64,000 bases of DNA from Pseudorhodoplanes sp. (GCA_019187085.1 JABARS010000035.1:1-64000), one strand, 5' to 3'; counted from the stretch's first letter, positions 17,265 to 27,226 are shown. The notes: generated by a model from the letters alone, not told the origin. A program made the numbers and translations.

Positions 17265-18875
17265 ATGTATCGCGTATCGGTCGGGCCCTGGTTCGGGCTG
17301 CACGGCGTCGTTTGCGCCCTTTTGTCCGGACTTGTCCTGCTGTCCATCTGTGCCGATCCGTCCGAGGCGCGCGCGCGCCGCAGCAAGTGGAAGCCGGTTA
17401 CCACCGACCAGCGCTATGCCGACATCGTCGTCGACGTGAATTCCGGCGACGTACTGCGCGGCACCAATCCCGACGCGACACGCCATCCGGCATCGCTCAC
17501 CAAAATCATGACGCTCTATCTGCTCTTCGAGCAGATAGAGGCCGGCAAGCTCAAGCTATCGAGCCAGCTTGAAATCTCTCCCGAAGCCGCGAGCCAGGCC
17601 CCCTCGAAGCTCGGCCTGAAACCGGGTGGACGCATTGCGGTCGAGGACTCCATTCGTGCGCTGGTCACCAAGTCGGCCAACGACGTGGCCGTCGTGGTCG
17701 CCGAAGCGCTCGCCGGCACCGAGGACGAGTTTGCCCGGCTGATGACGCGCAAGGCGCGCGCGCTTGGCATGAGCCGCACCACCTACAGGAACGCATCCGG
17801 ACTGCCCGACGACGACCAGGTCACCACCGCCCGCGACCAGGCCTGGCTCGCGATGGCGATCCAGGACCGGTTCCCGAAATACTATCCGTATTTCTCGACC
17901 CCCGCTTTCCGCTGGAACGGCCGCACGATGCGCAACCACAACCGGCTGCTCGGCCGCGTGGAGGGAGTCGACGGCATCAAGACCGGTTATACGCGCGCCT
18001 CCGGGTTCAATCTCGTGACATCGGTACGGCGCGGCAAACGTCACATCGTCGCCGTCGTGCTCGGCGGCCAGAGCGGCGGCGCGCGCGATGCGCGCATGCG
18101 CGAACTGATCTCCGCAAACATCATGCAGGCGGCGCTCAACCGTACGAGCCCGAAAGTCGCGGAAGCGCCGGACGCCGCGGTTCCGACCAAACGTGCGCGC
18201 GTTGCCGCCGCAGCCCCTGTCGCAGCGGTCGATACGACGCCCGCCAAAGCCGAAGCCAGCAAAACCGACATCGGCGCAACCGCCGCCATTCCGGTGCCCC
18301 GCCCAGCACCCGGCTCGATCGAGCCGATCAAACCGCGCCTCGTGAAGACCCTGTCGGTAAGGCCGAGCACGCAGGTCGCCTCGGCCGCGCCGCTTGCCTT
18401 GACGCCGTCGATGGCCGCGCCCGCCCACACGACGCTTGCCGTGCGCACGGTCGACCTGCCGCCTCCCGCTCCCCGCCCGGGCCAGCTCGGCGTCCTCACC
18501 GTGCCGATGCCGCAACCCGCGCCGGCCGCCGAAACCCAGCGCCCGCAACCTCAGACCTATGCGGTCGCCACCGCACCGGCCACGGCGCCCGCGCCGTCAG
18601 CCGCCGCACCGTCTACGCGCGCCAAGCCTCGCACCGGATGGATCATCCAGGTCGGCGCCTTCGAGGCCGAAAGCGAGGCACGCGAACGCCTGTCGTCGGT
18701 GCAGGAAAAGGCGTCAAAGCTTCTTGCCGGCAGCGAGCCGTTCACCGAGCCGGTGAGCAAGGGCGACAAGACGCTCTACCGGGCCCGTTTCGCCGGACTG
18801 AAACCCGATCAGGCCGAAGCGGCCTGCCGCATTCTCAAACGCAGCGATATTGCCTGCATGGCCTTGCGCAACTGA
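17265..18875 (+). CDS. D-alanyl-D-alanine carboxypeptidase (PBP5/6 type) with C-terminal SPOR domain
   Basis: 536 aa. Signal peptide (hydrophobic 11-30), then an S11 serine peptidase with all three penicillin-binding motifs: SLTK (77-80), SAN (137-139) and KTG (239-241). Residues about 300-455 are a Pro/Ala-rich low-complexity linker. The last 75 residues (TGWIIQVGAFEAESEARERL onward) are a SPOR domain, which binds denuded septal glycan. It trims the terminal D-Ala of peptidoglycan stem peptides in the periplasm; the SPOR tail should direct it to the septum. Stand-alone gene. Confidence 0.93.
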   Translation: MYRVSVGPWFGLHGVVCALLSGLVLLSICADPSEARARRSKWKPVTTDQRYADIVVDVNSGDVLRGTNPDATRHPASLTKIMTLYLLFEQIEAGKLKLSSQLEISPEAASQAPSKLGLKPGGRIAVEDSIRALVTKSANDVAVVVAEALAGTEDEFARLMTRKARALGMSRTTYRNASGLPDDDQVTTARDQAWLAMAIQDRFPKYYPYFSTPAFRWNGRTMRNHNRLLGRVEGVDGIKTGYTRASGFNLVTSVRRGKRHIVAVVLGGQSGGARDARMRELISANIMQAALNRTSPKVAEAPDAAVPTKRARVAAAAPVAAVDTTPAKAEASKTDIGATAAIPVPRPAPGSIEPIKPRLVKTLSVRPSTQVASAAPLALTPSMAAPAHTTLAVRTVDLPPPAPRPGQLGVLTVPMPQPAPAAETQRPQPQTYAVATAPATAPAPSAAAPSTRAKPRTGWIIQVGAFEAESEARERLSSVQEKASKLLAGSEPFTEPVSKGDKTLYRARFAGLKPDQAEAACRILKRSDIACMALRN

Positions 18876-18905
18876 GCTGCGACGATGGTGTTGTTCCAGG
18901 AGTAA

Positions 18906-19604
18906 TCAGCGATGGCCGCGAAGAAGGACATCCTTGGCTTCATTGACGCGCGCCGCGAGGTACGTCGAGCCCCCCTGGTCGGGATGCAGTTTCTTCATGA
19001 GCGCCCGATGCGCACGCCCGATGTCCTGGACGCTGGCTCCCGGCTGCAGGCCAAGGATCTCGTAGGCCTCCTGTTCCGTCATTTTGGCGCTGCGCGCCGA
19101 TCCCCGCCCCGTTGCCGCATCGGCCTGCGCGTGTTCACGCCAGCCGGGCTCCCGGCGGTCAAGATACGCTGCCAGTAACGCGCGGCTTTCGTCGTCGATC
19201 TCGGCGGCGAACGCGGCGAGCGTCGCGATATCGAGGGCCTCCAGCGGCACGCCTTCGTGGCGGCCCGCAACGATGCGCCCGCGCATGGCGCCGCTATCGT
19301 GATCGAGCTCCATCTCCACGAATTGCGTGCGCACGCGTGAAACCTGCCCGGTCGTGCGTTGCGTGCGCCGCCCGAAGCTCGCCGCGCCGGGCAACCAGCC
19401 GAGCAGGCTCAGGCCCGCGACGCCAAGCGGCAGCGCAAGCCCGACCTGACCGCGCACGACCAGAAAGGCCGCCCCCGCAAGCGCGCCTATGCCCCCGCTG
19501 GTGCGCACGATCGGCACGAGCTTTCGCGGATCGGCCTTGGCGAAGCCGTGCAGCGCCCAGATCAGCAGGACGAGCACGATGGCGCCGAGAAAAACAAATC
19601 CCAT
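18906..19604 (-). CDS. Membrane-anchored DnaJ-domain protein
   Basis: 232 aa. One or two N-terminal hydrophobic segments (VFLGAIVLVLLIWAL; GGIGALAGAAFLVV; LALPLGVAGLSLLGWL) anchor it; the C-terminal 65 residues form a J domain with the HPD motif (KLHPDQGG) and EAYEILGL start. The end-located J domain after a membrane segment resembles the Tim14/Pam18-like arrangement. It should stimulate an Hsp70 at the inner membrane. Starts two bases after the upstream vWA-like gene, so they are co-translated. Confidence 0.85.
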   Translation of the reverse strand: MGFVFLGAIVLVLLIWALHGFAKADPRKLVPIVRTSGGIGALAGAAFLVVRGQVGLALPLGVAGLSLLGWLPGAASFGRRTQRTTGQVSRVRTQFVEMELDHDSGAMRGRIVAGRHEGVPLEALDIATLAAFAAEIDDESRALLAAYLDRREPGWREHAQADAATGRGSARSAKMTEQEAYEILGLQPGASVQDIGRAHRALMKKLHPDQGGSTYLAARVNEAKDVLLRGHR

Positions 19605-19606
19605 TG

Positions 19607-20338
19607 TCAGCTCATCTGTTTCAGCAGGCGGACTGCTCCGCCATGGCGCTGCGCCGAAAGGTTGGAAAGCGCCTTCATGCCGCCGGCCGCATAGGCCGCC
19701 GCCGCACGCAGCAATTCCGCAAGCTCATGCGCCGCGCCCGGCGCGAAACGGCAATAGGCGCCGTGCGAAAGACGCGCAATCTCGCGGAAGGCGTGCTCGG
19801 CAATCGCGTCGCCGCCTTCCTGGAACATGAAAGCCGGCACGCCGAGCAGCCCGAGCTCGCCGGCGGTCGCGCACAGATCGTCGATCGCCTCCTCCATCGC
19901 GTCGCCGACATAGACGAGGGCATGGACCCTCGCACGCTGGGTCTCCCCGCGCGCGTGTGCAAGCACGCGGCCGATCTGGGTATGGCCGCCGCGGCAGGCG
20001 ATCGTCTCCATGAGCCCGGACAGACGCGCCGGAGCCGACACCCAGGCCGAGGCACGACATTCCCGCAGGCCACGGAAATAGACAAGCTGGACGTCGAGCC
20101 CACCGATCGAGGCCGCTTCCTGAAACATCTCCGCCTGCAGGCGGCAGGCGCTGTCCCAGGTCGGCTGCCGGCTCATCGTGGCGTCGAGCGCGAAGATCAG
20201 CCGGCCGCGCTGACCGGCCACAACCGGCGGCGCCAGCGTCTGCACCTTGGACAAGAAAGCGTCGATTTCGCTGCGCGACGCGGTGGCCGCGGGCGGCTTC
20301 GCAGCGGAAGCCGGCTTGTCGGTGCGATCCTTGGTCAT
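19607..20338 (-). CDS. vWA-like domain protein, partner of the DnaJ-domain protein
   Basis: 243 aa, cytoplasmic. After a 35-residue Ala/Pro/Lys-rich leader the chain enters a Rossmann-like fold with RLIFALDATMSRQPTWD, a degenerate metal site (D-x-T-x-S), and later VHALVYVGDAMEE. This is recognisable as a vWA-type protein found next to a J-domain gene in alphaproteobacteria, but its role is unknown. Two-base gap to the J-domain gene argues for a functional pair. Confidence 0.75.
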   Translation of the reverse strand: MTKDRTDKPASAAKPPAATASRSEIDAFLSKVQTLAPPVVAGQRGRLIFALDATMSRQPTWDSACRLQAEMFQEAASIGGLDVQLVYFRGLRECRASAWVSAPARLSGLMETIACRGGHTQIGRVLAHARGETQRARVHALVYVGDAMEEAIDDLCATAGELGLLGVPAFMFQEGGDAIAEHAFREIARLSHGAYCRFAPGAAHELAELLRAAAAYAAGGMKALSNLSAQRHGGAVRLLKQMS

Positions 20339-20433
20339 GACCCGGCCCAGATGAAATCCACGACGCGCCGGCGGGGGCCGACGGTCAATAGATTGTCATC
20401 ATGGCAAAAGCGCGCAATGGCTGCGACCTGCGG

Positions 20434-21360
20434 TCACAGCCCGTCCAGAACGTCGTGAAGCTCGATCGGGCGGTCGGCGGCGGCGAACCATTCCGACCGG
20501 GCGGCGGCGCGGCGGCGTCCCCGCTCGTCGATCGGCAGCCGCAGGGCGGCGAGCAGGTTCTGCACCTCCTGGCGGGCGGTGACGTGCGAGACGTTCGGCC
20601 GCGTGCCGAGCGTCGATTCATCGATATCGTCGAGCGCCGTCAGCCCGCGCGGGAAGAATTCGCGGTAGATGACGCGTTCGGCAAAGCCTTCTGCGCACCG
20701 GAATCCAAGCTGCAGGCCGAGGTCCTTGAGGCCCTCCGCAAGCAGGCGCTTGCTGCGGGAACCGAGCGGCGACAGGCGGTTTCGCACCACGATCCAGTCG
20801 GTGCTTTCCTGATCGACGCGGCGGCGATGCCGGCGCGCCTCGCGCACCATTTCCGCGTAATGGCTCGTGCCGGTCAGCGCATAATTGGCGGGATCGACCG
20901 TGCCAAGGACGTCGAAATCGACAAAACTATCGTTGAGCGGCGTGATCAGGGTGTCGGCCATCGCATGCGCGAGCCGCATCAGATAGCTGTCGTTGCCGGG
21001 CGTATCGACGACGACGAAATCGTGGGTATGCTCGACGCCCGAAATCGTTTCCGCGAAGGCGGAGAATTCGGCATGTTCATTCTCGTCGGCGCGGATGCCC
21101 TCGTGCCGTTCGACGTAATAATTGTTCGGAATTTCGAGATCGAGCCGGTTGCGCGCCGACCAGATGCGGCGGTTCTCGATATAATGGGTCAGGCTTTTCT
21201 GCCGCGAATCCAGATCGATGGTGGCGACGCGCTGTCCGCTCTTCATCAACGCGATGGCGACGTGGACGGCCGTGGTCGATTTCCCCGACCCCCCTTTTTC
21301 ATTGCCGACGACGACCACATAAGCGGACTTACGCGGCTCCAAACTCGCGTGCACCAGCAT
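20434..21360 (-). CDS. mipZ: Cell division plane positioning ATPase MipZ
   Basis: 308 aa ParA/MinD-type ATPase with deviant Walker A (KGGSGKST), DSRQKS switch I and DTPGND switch II segments characteristic of MipZ. It forms a bipolar gradient from ParB and inhibits FtsZ away from midcell. The start at 21360 (MLVHASLEPRKSAYVVVVGNEKGG region) places the first strand near the N-terminus; an upstream in-frame start at 21432 would add 24 residues without family support. Divergent from panC. Confidence 0.95.
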   Translation of the reverse strand: MLVHASLEPRKSAYVVVVGNEKGGSGKSTTAVHVAIALMKSGQRVATIDLDSRQKSLTHYIENRRIWSARNRLDLEIPNNYYVERHEGIRADENEHAEFSAFAETISGVEHTHDFVVVDTPGNDSYLMRLAHAMADTLITPLNDSFVDFDVLGTVDPANYALTGTSHYAEMVREARRHRRRVDQESTDWIVVRNRLSPLGSRSKRLLAEGLKDLGLQLGFRCAEGFAERVIYREFFPRGLTALDDIDESTLGTRPNVSHVTARQEVQNLLAALRLPIDERGRRRAAARSEWFAAADRPIELHDVLDGL

Positions 21361-21521
21361 GATGAAGCGTCCCCTGCCAAGACCAAGCTTAATTTCGGCT
21401 ATGCTCCGGTCAAGCCATTGCAGCGATCGCATTCATTCATCATTAACCGCGTGGCGCCGCGGCAACGGGTTTGATATAGGGGCCGCGCCGTCATTTTGAC
21501 CTCGCTGCCGGGGAACTGGTC

Positions 21522-22373
21522 ATGGCTCGACGTCCGTCCGTCGCGCGAAACATTGCCGCTTTGAGGAACTCTGTCGCGGGATACCGGAAAAAAGGCGTAA
21601 CCGTCGCGCTCGTCCCGACCATGGGGGCGCTCCATGACGGCCATTTGTCACTGGTGCGCGCCGCCAGGAAAAAAGCCAAGCGCGTGGTGGTTTCGATCTT
21701 CGTCAACCCGGCGCAATTTGCGCCGACCGAGGACTTTTCGACCTATCCACGGACATGGTCTGCGGATATTGCGGCACTTGCCGCGCTCGGCGTCGACCTC
21801 GTCTGGGCGCCCTCCGCCGCGGTCATGTACCCGGAGGGTTTCTCGACGCGCCTCGAGCCGGGCGGGCCGGCCAAGGTCGGGCTCGAGGACCGGTTCCGGC
21901 CGCATTTCTTCGGCGGCGTGACGACGGTGGTCAGCAAACTTTTCATCCAGGTCGCGCCCGATATCGCGGTGTTCGGGCAGAAGGACTATCAGCAGCTCAT
22001 GGTCGTCACCCGCATGGCGCGCGACCTCGACCTGCCGCTGAAGGTGGTCGGCATACCGACCGTACGGGAAAAAGACGGGCTCGCGATGTCGTCGCGCAAC
22101 GTCTATCTGTCACCGCCCGAGCGCGCGACCGCGCCGACGCTTTATCGCACGCTGAAGGAATGCGCCACCAATCTCAGGTCCGGCCAGCCGCTCGAGCGGG
22201 CACTGTCCGGCGCGCGCGCAACGATCGAGCAAGCGGGCTTTGCCATCGATTATGTCGAGGCTCGGCATGCCCAGAGCCTCGCCCCGATCGCGAGCCTCGA
22301 CGAAGGGCCGGTGCGGCTGCTGGTCGCCGCGCGGCTCGGTCGCACGCGGCTGATCGACAATATCGCGGTCTGA
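21522..22373 (+). CDS. panC: Pantothenate synthetase
   Basis: 283 aa. Joins pantoate and beta-alanine with ATP hydrolysis in pantothenate synthesis. The nucleotide-binding HIGH-type motif is LHDGHLSLV, the KMSKS-type loop is AMSSRNVYL, and the family signatures [16 protein letters not shown] and GQKDYQQL are intact. No panB adjacent; solitary. Confidence 0.97.
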   Translation: MARRPSVARNIAALRNSVAGYRKKGVTVALVPTMGALHDGHLSLVRAARKKAKRVVVSIFVNPAQFAPTEDFSTYPRTWSADIAALAALGVDLVWAPSAAVMYPEGFSTRLEPGGPAKVGLEDRFRPHFFGGVTTVVSKLFIQVAPDIAVFGQKDYQQLMVVTRMARDLDLPLKVVGIPTVREKDGLAMSSRNVYLSPPERATAPTLYRTLKECATNLRSGQPLERALSGARATIEQAGFAIDYVEARHAQSLAPIASLDEGPVRLLVAARLGRTRLIDNIAV

Positions 22374-22388
22374 GGCGGAGAGCCGGCG

Positions 22389-23285
22389 TTACTGGATCGG
22401 GGCGCGCGGGAGCCTGGCTTCGCCCGCCTCCATCACGAACGCATAATCGAGTGAATACCACGGCCCCGTGACGTCGCCCGCCGGCGCACCGCCCTCATCA
22501 TGGCGGATGAAATTTCCGATCAGCGTCTGTGTCACGCCGAACTGCACGTCGGTCTCCAGATACGAATCGTCGTTGCTGTAGACTTGCGAGATCAGCGTCT
22601 TGAAGCCGGGTTTGAAGATCAGGAAATGCAGGTGCGCGGGCCGCATATTGTGCGGTCGGCGCACCGCGCGCACGAGCTCGCCGACCGGTCCGTCGACCGG
22701 GATCGGATAACCGGCCGGCTTGACGGTACGGAACCAGAAGCGGCCATCGCCGTCGCTCGTGAGCTTGCCGCGCAGGTTCATGTCGGCCTGGCTCTCGTCC
22801 TGGTTCTCGTAGAATCCTTCCGGCGAGGAATGCCAGACATCGACTTCCGCGCCGGCGACCGGCTGTCCCTCGGCGTCGAGAATACGCGCGTGCACGAACA
22901 GCGCAGGGCCCGGCGTCGGCGAGCGCACGAGCGAGCCGCCATTCTCCGTCCGTGGCGCATTCAGCCGCCAGAAAGGCCCCAGCATGTTGGCGGCGGTCTC
23001 GGTTTGGCCCTTGTTGCCGTTATTGAGCAGGCACACGAGCGCCGACAGGCCGAGCGAACCCGCCATCAGCACGACCTCGTTGTGCGCAGGCGTACATTGC
23101 TGGCCGGTGCGCATGACGAAATTGCACGCCTGCTGGAATTCCTCCTCCGTCAGCCGCACCTCGCGCGCAAAACCGTGCAGATGACGCACGAGCGATTGCA
23201 GGATTTCGCGCAGGCGCGGATCGGGCGCTTTCTCAAATGCCGCAAGGACGGCGGCCGTGACGTCTTCCTGGCGACGAATGATCAT
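22389..23285 (-). CDS. Intradiol ring-cleavage dioxygenase (catechol/hydroxyquinol 1,2-dioxygenase type)
   Basis: 298 aa with the N-terminal dimerisation domain (1-100) and the C-terminal beta-sandwich. The four non-haem Fe(III) ligands are visible: Tyr in GFYENQ, Tyr in AGYPIP, and two His in RPAHLHFLI. It opens catechol-like rings between the two hydroxyls. The hydroxyquinol/chlorocatechol branch is most likely from overall form, but substrate cannot be decided here; no muconate or maleylacetate enzyme genes flank it. ATG 23285 has GGGAGG upstream. Confidence 0.88.
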   Translation of the reverse strand: MIIRRQEDVTAAVLAAFEKAPDPRLREILQSLVRHLHGFAREVRLTEEEFQQACNFVMRTGQQCTPAHNEVVLMAGSLGLSALVCLLNNGNKGQTETAANMLGPFWRLNAPRTENGGSLVRSPTPGPALFVHARILDAEGQPVAGAEVDVWHSSPEGFYENQDESQADMNLRGKLTSDGDGRFWFRTVKPAGYPIPVDGPVGELVRAVRRPHNMRPAHLHFLIFKPGFKTLISQVYSNDDSYLETDVQFGVTQTLIGNFIRHDEGGAPAGDVTGPWYSLDYAFVMEAGEARLPRAPIQ

Positions 23286-23332
23286 GGCTGCCTCCCTTCC
23301 CGAGTCAGTCGTTCAGGGCGCGGACGCGACAG

Positions 23333-23770
23333 TCAAATCAGTCCGAGCTCGCGCAGCTCGCGCCGCATCGGCTCCGGCATCGCCGCCAGTCCCGGTGCGG
23401 AACGGTCGAGATCGCGCGGCGCGTCCTTCTCTGCTAGGTAGCGCCAGCCCTGGAAGGCCCGGAACGGCCGTGGCTCGACCGGAACGCATTTCGGATCGAG
23501 CACGAGATGGCAGCGCCCGATCCCGTCCTTGTCGACGAACGGGCGGATATCGATGAGGCGCTCGCGACACATGATCTGGCCGCGGATCACCCAATAGATC
23601 GAGCCGCCGTCGAGCAATTCGTCGATGCGTTTCGGGACCATGCGCGTGGTGTGGATGCGCTCGGCTTTCTGGCCCTTCTTCTTGCGCTCCTTCATTTTCG
23701 CGCGAATCCATTTCTGGAGTTCGTCAACGGACTCCGTTCCCACACTGAGCTTGAGAAGGTGCAGCGGCAT
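23333..23770 (-). CDS. DUF1489 family protein
   Basis: 145 aa protein of a family confined largely to alphaproteobacteria and of unknown function; recognised by MPLHLLKLSVGTES at the N-terminus and the IYWVIRGQIMCRERLIDIRP core. It starts four bases after the mccA stop on the same strand, so it is translated from the same message. The physical link to mccA is notable but does not by itself give a function. Confidence 0.85.
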   Translation of the reverse strand: MPLHLLKLSVGTESVDELQKWIRAKMKERKKKGQKAERIHTTRMVPKRIDELLDGGSIYWVIRGQIMCRERLIDIRPFVDKDGIGRCHLVLDPKCVPVEPRPFRAFQGWRYLAEKDAPRDLDRSAPGLAAMPEPMRRELRELGLI

Positions 23771-23774
23771 CGGA

Positions 23775-25739
23775 TCAGTTTTCGTTCACATCGGCGGCTT
23801 TAAGCACGATCAGCCGCGCACCGTCGGCCACCTGGGCGCCGGGGCTGACGGCGATGTCGATGACGACGCCCGCGACCGGGGCGGTCAGAGCATGCTCCAT
23901 CTTCATCGCTTCAAGGACCACCAGACGCTGTCCCTTGGCGACATTCGCCCCTTTCTCCACCAGAATGGCGAGAACCTTGCCATGCATCGGCGCACTCACG
24001 ACGCCGTCGCCATCCTGGTGTTCGACATCGATCGCCTCGAAATCGGTCAGCGCAACGCTCACCTGGCGCCCCTTGCGCAGGACGTAGACGGCCGCGCCGC
24101 CGGCGACAATCTTCGCCTGGGGATCAGGCGCGACGCCATCGACCGAGACCTGCGCGCGCCCGCCGTCATAGACAACCGTAGCCAGCGCCTTTTTTCCATC
24201 GACCGTGAAGGGAACGCCGACCTGCCGTTTCCCGGAAAGCTGGAAACCGTCGCTGGCGTCCCATGGCGAGTTTGGCCCGTCGGTCTTGCGCTGCTGCGCC
24301 AGCCGTACGCTCTCACGCGTCAGAATGTGCGCGATGCCCGCGGCGGCCGCGCCCTTGTCGATCTCTTGCGGCACGGCGCCGAGCGCCGCGAGATTGCGGT
24401 CTATGAAGCCGGTGTCGAAATTGCCGGCGCGGAAATCCCAGGCCCGGCACAGGTTCGAGAGGAAGGCGAGATTGGTGCGCGGGCCGGCAACGATCGTCTG
24501 GTCGAGCGCTTCGGCAAGCCGATCGAGCGCCTTCTCGCGCGTCGGCGCGTGGGCGATCACCTTCGCGATCATCGGATCGTAGTAGGGTAGAACCTCGCCG
24601 CCGATATCGACGCCGGCATCGACACGCACGCCCTCGCGGTCCGGAAAGGACACCTCCGCAAGCCGTCCGGTCGAAGGCAGGAAGCCGCGCTCCGGGTCTT
24701 CGGCGTAAAGCCGCGCTTCGACCGCATGACCCTCGAGCGCGACCTGATCCTGCTGCAGTGCCAGCCGTTCGCCCGCCGCCACGCGGAATTGCCATTCGAC
24801 GAGATCGAGGCCGGTAACCGCCTCCGTGACCGGGTGCTCGACCTGCAGCCGCGTGTTCATTTCCATGAACCAGAACGCGTCGACCTTGAGGCCGTCAGCA
24901 CCGTCGGCAATGAATTCCACCGTCCCCGCACCGCAATAGCCGACCGCGCGGGCGGCCGCGACCGCCGCCTCGCCCATCCTGGCGCGCATCGGCGCCGTCA
25001 TGCCGGGTGCCGGAGCCTCCTCGATCACCTTCTGGTGGCGTCGCTGCAGCGAGCAGTCCCGCTCATTGAGGTGAATGACGTTGCCGTGGCGGTCGGCGAA
25101 CACCTGGATCTCGATATGACGCGGCGAGGCAATGTATTTCTCGATGAGCACGCGGTCGTCGCCGAAGGCCGAGGCGGCCTCGCGCATGGCACCTTCGAGC
25201 GCCACGTCAAAATCCGCATGCCGATCCACGCGCCGCATGCCTTTGCCGCCGCCGCCCGCGACCGCCTTGATCAGGACCGGGTAACCGATCTCGTAGGCCT
25301 TTCGCTTGAGCAGGTTGGGATCCTGGTTCTCGCCATGATAGCCGGGCACAACAGGAACGCCGGCTTTCTCCATCAGCGCCTTGGCGCGATCCTTAAGACC
25401 CATGGCGCGGATGGCGTCGGCCGGCGGCCCGACAAAGACGATACCGGCTCTCTCGCACGCCTCGGCGAAGTCCGGCTTTTCGGACAGGAAGCCGTATCCG
25501 GGATGGATGCAGTCCGCCCCGCTCTTGCGCGCCGCCTCGATCAGTGCTTCGGCGACAAGATAGCTTTCCCGCACGGGCGCGGGCCCGATCCGGTGCGCCT
25601 CGTCGCAAAGACGGACATGCAGGGCATTCGCATCGGCGTCCGAAAACACCGCAATCGTTCGCAAACCGAGGCGCCTTGCAGTGCGCGCGATCCGGCAGGC
25701 GATTTCTCCGCGATTGGCGATGAGGACGGACGTGAACAT
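23775..25739 (-). CDS. mccA: 3-methylcrotonyl-CoA carboxylase, biotin-containing alpha subunit
   Basis: 654 aa: biotin carboxylase (1-450, ATP-grasp loop GGGGKGMR, EMNTRLQVEHPVTE), a linker and the biotinyl domain with the biotin lysine in EAMKMEH near the C-terminus. The segment after the carboxylase core (VEWQFRVAAGERL) and the overall length fit MccA rather than PccA, whose gene lies at 52198. Acts in leucine breakdown, converting 3-methylcrotonyl-CoA to 3-methylglutaconyl-CoA with MccB (31777). ATG 25739 gives the standard MFTSVLIANRGEIACR start. Followed by the DUF1489 gene. Confidence 0.88.
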   Translation of the reverse strand: MFTSVLIANRGEIACRIARTARRLGLRTIAVFSDADANALHVRLCDEAHRIGPAPVRESYLVAEALIEAARKSGADCIHPGYGFLSEKPDFAEACERAGIVFVGPPADAIRAMGLKDRAKALMEKAGVPVVPGYHGENQDPNLLKRKAYEIGYPVLIKAVAGGGGKGMRRVDRHADFDVALEGAMREAASAFGDDRVLIEKYIASPRHIEIQVFADRHGNVIHLNERDCSLQRRHQKVIEEAPAPGMTAPMRARMGEAAVAAARAVGYCGAGTVEFIADGADGLKVDAFWFMEMNTRLQVEHPVTEAVTGLDLVEWQFRVAAGERLALQQDQVALEGHAVEARLYAEDPERGFLPSTGRLAEVSFPDREGVRVDAGVDIGGEVLPYYDPMIAKVIAHAPTREKALDRLAEALDQTIVAGPRTNLAFLSNLCRAWDFRAGNFDTGFIDRNLAALGAVPQEIDKGAAAAGIAHILTRESVRLAQQRKTDGPNSPWDASDGFQLSGKRQVGVPFTVDGKKALATVVYDGGRAQVSVDGVAPDPQAKIVAGGAAVYVLRKGRQVSVALTDFEAIDVEHQDGDGVVSAPMHGKVLAILVEKGANVAKGQRLVVLEAMKMEHALTAPVAGVVIDIAVSPGAQVADGARLIVLKAADVNEN

Positions 25740-25819
25740 GTGCGCACAGATTGTAGCGCCCGATACTGCGATTTCCATCCTTGCGATGACACTATCCTCG
25801 CTGAAATCAGCAAGGCGCC

Positions 25820-26791
25820 TTATTGGGTTTGCGGCGCGGGCGTGTTGCGCGCAGCGGCGCCCGGCGAGGCGGCGGTGCGGGGAACGGGTCGGGGCGACGG
25901 CGTCGCTGCGGGAGCGACGGCCCGCTGGGCCGGAGCCGGCTTGCCGTCGCGCTCGGCAGCCTTCGGCGGAGCATCTGTGCCGGTCTGACCGGTCATGCCC
26001 GGCTCGTTATTCATGATGCTGACCGGCGGAATGGACGCGGCTGAAGGAAAGTCGATATTGACCGCCGACGTTGCCGGCGTTGCCGCATTCGCCTGCGGCG
26101 CAGGCGCCGCGCCCGGCGCGGCAACGGCCGGTTGCGGACCCGCAAGCCAGGCGCCGACATACCGGCCGACATTCACTTCAAACGTGCGCTCGCGCAGGTT
26201 GTCGACAATGCGCGCCGGCGAGTCGAACGACGACAGCATCATGCAGGAAACCACCGTACAGCCGTACCGCACCGCGAGAACCTGTGCGACAAAGCCGAAG
26301 CGGTCCCGCTCGAGGAATTGCCGTAGCTGGCGTACACGCGTCTCCGCCTGCAGATGCCCGCGCGCATAGAGCGACGTCGCCTCGTTGTACAGCGCGATCC
26401 GCGCGGCCACGTAGGCGGCGGCGCCTGCAACCGTCTCGGCTTTGCCGAAAAGCGTCTTCTCGCAGGCGTCGCCCACGACCGGACCGGACAGATTGTCGAG
26501 ACAGGCGAGCGCGGAATCCGCGTGCATCGCCCGCGCGTCGAGATCGACGAGACGCTGCTCGAACGCCCTCCATTCCGCCGCCGCCTCCTGGGAGGTCATG
26601 CGGTCGAAATAATTGAACCCGAGGAGTCCGATGACCAGAAGCGCGCTAAGCTGGAATACAACGGACGCGATCGAACGCCATCCGGCGCGCGACGCCGCGG
26701 CCAGGCCGAGCAGCACGACCAGCAGCGCGACCGCCATCGCGGACCACCAGGGCAATGCCAGCATTCCGGTTTCGGGGTCGAAGAGGTTCAT
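25820..26791 (-). CDS. Hypothetical two-helix membrane protein with Pro/Ala-rich tail
   Basis: About 323 aa. Two hydrophobic helices near residues 12-32 and 41-58, then a periplasmic or cytoplasmic helical region (60-215) with four cysteines, and from about 220 a low-complexity Pro/Ala/Thr tail. I do not recognise the family. ATG 26791 is chosen; an in-frame GTG at 26812 is possible. It ends 80 bp before mccA on the same strand. Confidence 0.65.
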   Translation of the reverse strand: MNLFDPETGMLALPWWSAMAVALLVVLLGLAAASRAGWRSIASVVFQLSALLVIGLLGFNYFDRMTSQEAAAEWRAFEQRLVDLDARAMHADSALACLDNLSGPVVGDACEKTLFGKAETVAGAAAYVAARIALYNEATSLYARGHLQAETRVRQLRQFLERDRFGFVAQVLAVRYGCTVVSCMMLSSFDSPARIVDNLRERTFEVNVGRYVGAWLAGPQPAVAAPGAAPAPQANAATPATSAVNIDFPSAASIPPVSIMNNEPGMTGQTGTDAPPKAAERDGKPAPAQRAVAPAATPSPRPVPRTAASPGAAARNTPAPQTQ

Positions 26792-26816
26792 CGCGGACCC
26801 GGCTTGCGTCACGTTG

Positions 26817-27152
26817 TCAGGTCCCGCCCGCCGGACGGAAATGAGGCGCGAGGTCGCTCGCCGCCGCGAATGCCCCCTTCGCCTCGATCGAGGTCATCGC
26901 CAGCGTCGTGCGCAAATCTGTTACCCCACCCCCGCTTCCGGCGGCCAGCAGCACCGCCGCCATCTGCGTCTCGCTCGGCGCCTCGGCAATGGCCAGGAAA
27001 TCGTATTCGCCGAAGGTCAAATAATAGGCGATCAGCCGACCGCCGGCCTTTGACAAAAGTCGTGAAACCGCGTCGGCGCGATCCTCGGGCTTGACCACCA
27101 TGCCCTTGATCGCTTCGCGGGTGTAGCGGCCCTGCGTGATGAATATCGGCAT
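26817..27152 (-). CDS. GYD domain protein
   Basis: 111 aa ferredoxin-fold protein of the GYD family (IFITQGRYTREAIKGM, YYLTFGEYDFLAIAEAP), small cytoplasmic proteins of unknown role. GGAG precedes the ATG. It lies just upstream of the two-helix protein on the same strand and is divergent from a small EcfG-type-promoter gene. Confidence 0.85.
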   Translation of the reverse strand: MPIFITQGRYTREAIKGMVVKPEDRADAVSRLLSKAGGRLIAYYLTFGEYDFLAIAEAPSETQMAAVLLAAGSGGGVTDLRTTLAMTSIEAKGAFAAASDLAPHFRPAGGT

Positions 27153-27226
27153 CGTTATTCTCCTGACGCGCGGTCCCGGCCGGTCAGACCGTTTCGAACG
27201 TCATCACAACAGCGCCGCAATTGACG

